Source: Deltaproteobacteria bacterium
GTDB taxonomy: Bacteria; Desulfobacterota; Syntrophia; Syntrophales; Smithellaceae
Direction of reading: 5' to 3'
DNA length: 6,826 nucleotides
Assembly: GCA_011046295.1 (NCBI GenBank)
Contig: DSAV01000223.1
Span: 1-6,826, forward strand
Shown: positions 6,643 through 6,826 of the stretch, in pieces
Layout: the number at the start of each line of letters is the position of its first letter
Position numbering within the stretch: position 1 is the first letter of the stretch
Position numbers and translations under genes: made by a program
Notes under the pieces: model-generated
Seen by the model: only the letters and a program-made list of their open reading frames with translations
What the model was told of the DNA's origin: nothing
Databases searched by the model: none

Positions 6643-6717
6643 GGGCGGTTAACTCAGCGGGAGAGTGCTACCTTCACACGGTAGAAGTCGCTGGTTCAAT
6701 CCCAGCACCGCCTACCA
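6643..6717 (+). tRNA. tRNA-Val (anticodon CAC)
   Basis: A complete cloverleaf can be drawn. The acceptor stem is GGGCGGT (6643-6649) with ACCGCCT (6707-6713), and the D stem is ACTC/GAGT (6652-6655 with 6663-6666) around a short 7-base loop. The anticodon stem is CTACC/GGTAG (6668-6672 with 6680-6684), and the loop TTCACAC places anticodon CAC at 6675-6677, reading the valine codon GUG. The variable loop is AAGTC. The T stem is GCTGG/CCAGC (6690-6694 with 6702-6706) with T loop TTCAATC. A discriminator (6714) and an encoded CCA (6715-6717) follow. The first acceptor pair is G-U rather than G-C; otherwise all stems are paired and there is no sign of decay. Confidence 0.96.
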
Positions 6718-6731
6718 GTTTTGCTTTCAAA

Positions 6732-6753
6732 GATTGGCAAATTTTTGCCAATC
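6732..6753. terminator. hairpin after tRNA-Val, possible terminator or processing signal
   Basis: GATTGGCAA (6732-6740) and TTGCCAATC (6745-6753) form a perfect 9-bp stem with an ATTT loop, starting 15 bases after the tRNA CCA. No T-run follows (CCTGTTG), so as a classic intrinsic terminator it is incomplete. It may end the tRNA transcript inefficiently or define the 3' trailer for processing. Confidence 0.4.
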
Positions 6754-6756
6754 CCT

Positions 6757-6826
6757 GTTGCCTCATAAATAAATGTTACCGAAGGAATAGCATTTTAAGG
6801 AAACGTTGCCTCATAAAAGATGTTAC
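6757..6826. repeat. two imperfect direct repeats running to the window edge
   Basis: Copy 1 (6757-6779, 23 bases) and copy 2 (6805-6826, 22 bases) share GTTGCCTCATAAA at the left and ATGTTAC at the right. They differ by one missing T and one A-to-G change in between. The period is 48 bases with a 25-base interval. The second copy meets the end of the window, so further copies cannot be excluded. No reading frame of note crosses the region. Possible explanations are the end of a mobile element, a non-coding repeat array or a local duplication; I cannot assign a family. Confidence 0.65.

Noticed and set aside
6757..6826. CRISPR array
   Set aside because: Only two repeats of 22-23 bases are visible, they differ from each other, the single interval is 25 bases, and no cas gene is present. 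Typical arrays have longer, identical repeats.

Overview
This window reads as a bacterial fatty-acid beta-oxidation cluster followed by a tRNA gene, all on the + strand. The base composition is roughly balanced. The proteins look like those of anaerobic Desulfobacterota-type organisms (Syntrophus/Smithella and relatives), where such clusters are common. That placement is inferred from protein character and gene content; the window holds no marker gene, so it is tentative.

Layout. Positions 1-92 hold a control region with an interrupted inverted repeat that overlaps a possible -10 element. A TetR-family regulator follows (93-737, GTG start). After a 52-base gap comes a large 620-residue acyl-CoA dehydrogenase with an extra C-terminal domain (790-2652). 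A perfect 13-bp stem-loop (2662-2690) separates it from a bifunctional 3-hydroxyacyl-CoA dehydrogenase/enoyl-CoA hydratase of the FadN type (2763-5180). A GC-rich stem-loop lies in the next gap, and then an acetyl-CoA C-acyltransferase (thiolase, 5269-6456). A strong intrinsic terminator (6492-6545) closes the block. The last 280 bases carry a promoter candidate, tRNA-Val(CAC) (6643-6717), a short hairpin, and two copies of an imperfect 22-23 base direct repeat that reach the window edge.

How the genes work together. The three enzymes cover all four reactions of one beta-oxidation turn: acyl-CoA to enoyl-CoA (dehydrogenase), enoyl-CoA to 3-hydroxyacyl-CoA to 3-ketoacyl-CoA (FadN-type protein), and thiolytic release of acetyl-CoA (thiolase). 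The same three activities form fadNAE in Bacillus subtilis, although here the dehydrogenase comes first. The TetR protein probably senses an acyl-CoA or a related ligand and represses its own promoter and perhaps the genes downstream; this is inference. Fatty acyl-CoA ligase and electron transfer flavoprotein (ETF) genes, needed to feed the pathway and to re-oxidise the dehydrogenase, are not in the window.

I found no CRISPR array, insertion sequence, phage gene or clearly new system. The genes themselves are ordinary. The parts most worth a second look are non-coding: the operator-like repeat at the left end, the stem-loops between the beta-oxidation genes, and the direct repeats beside the tRNA at the right end.
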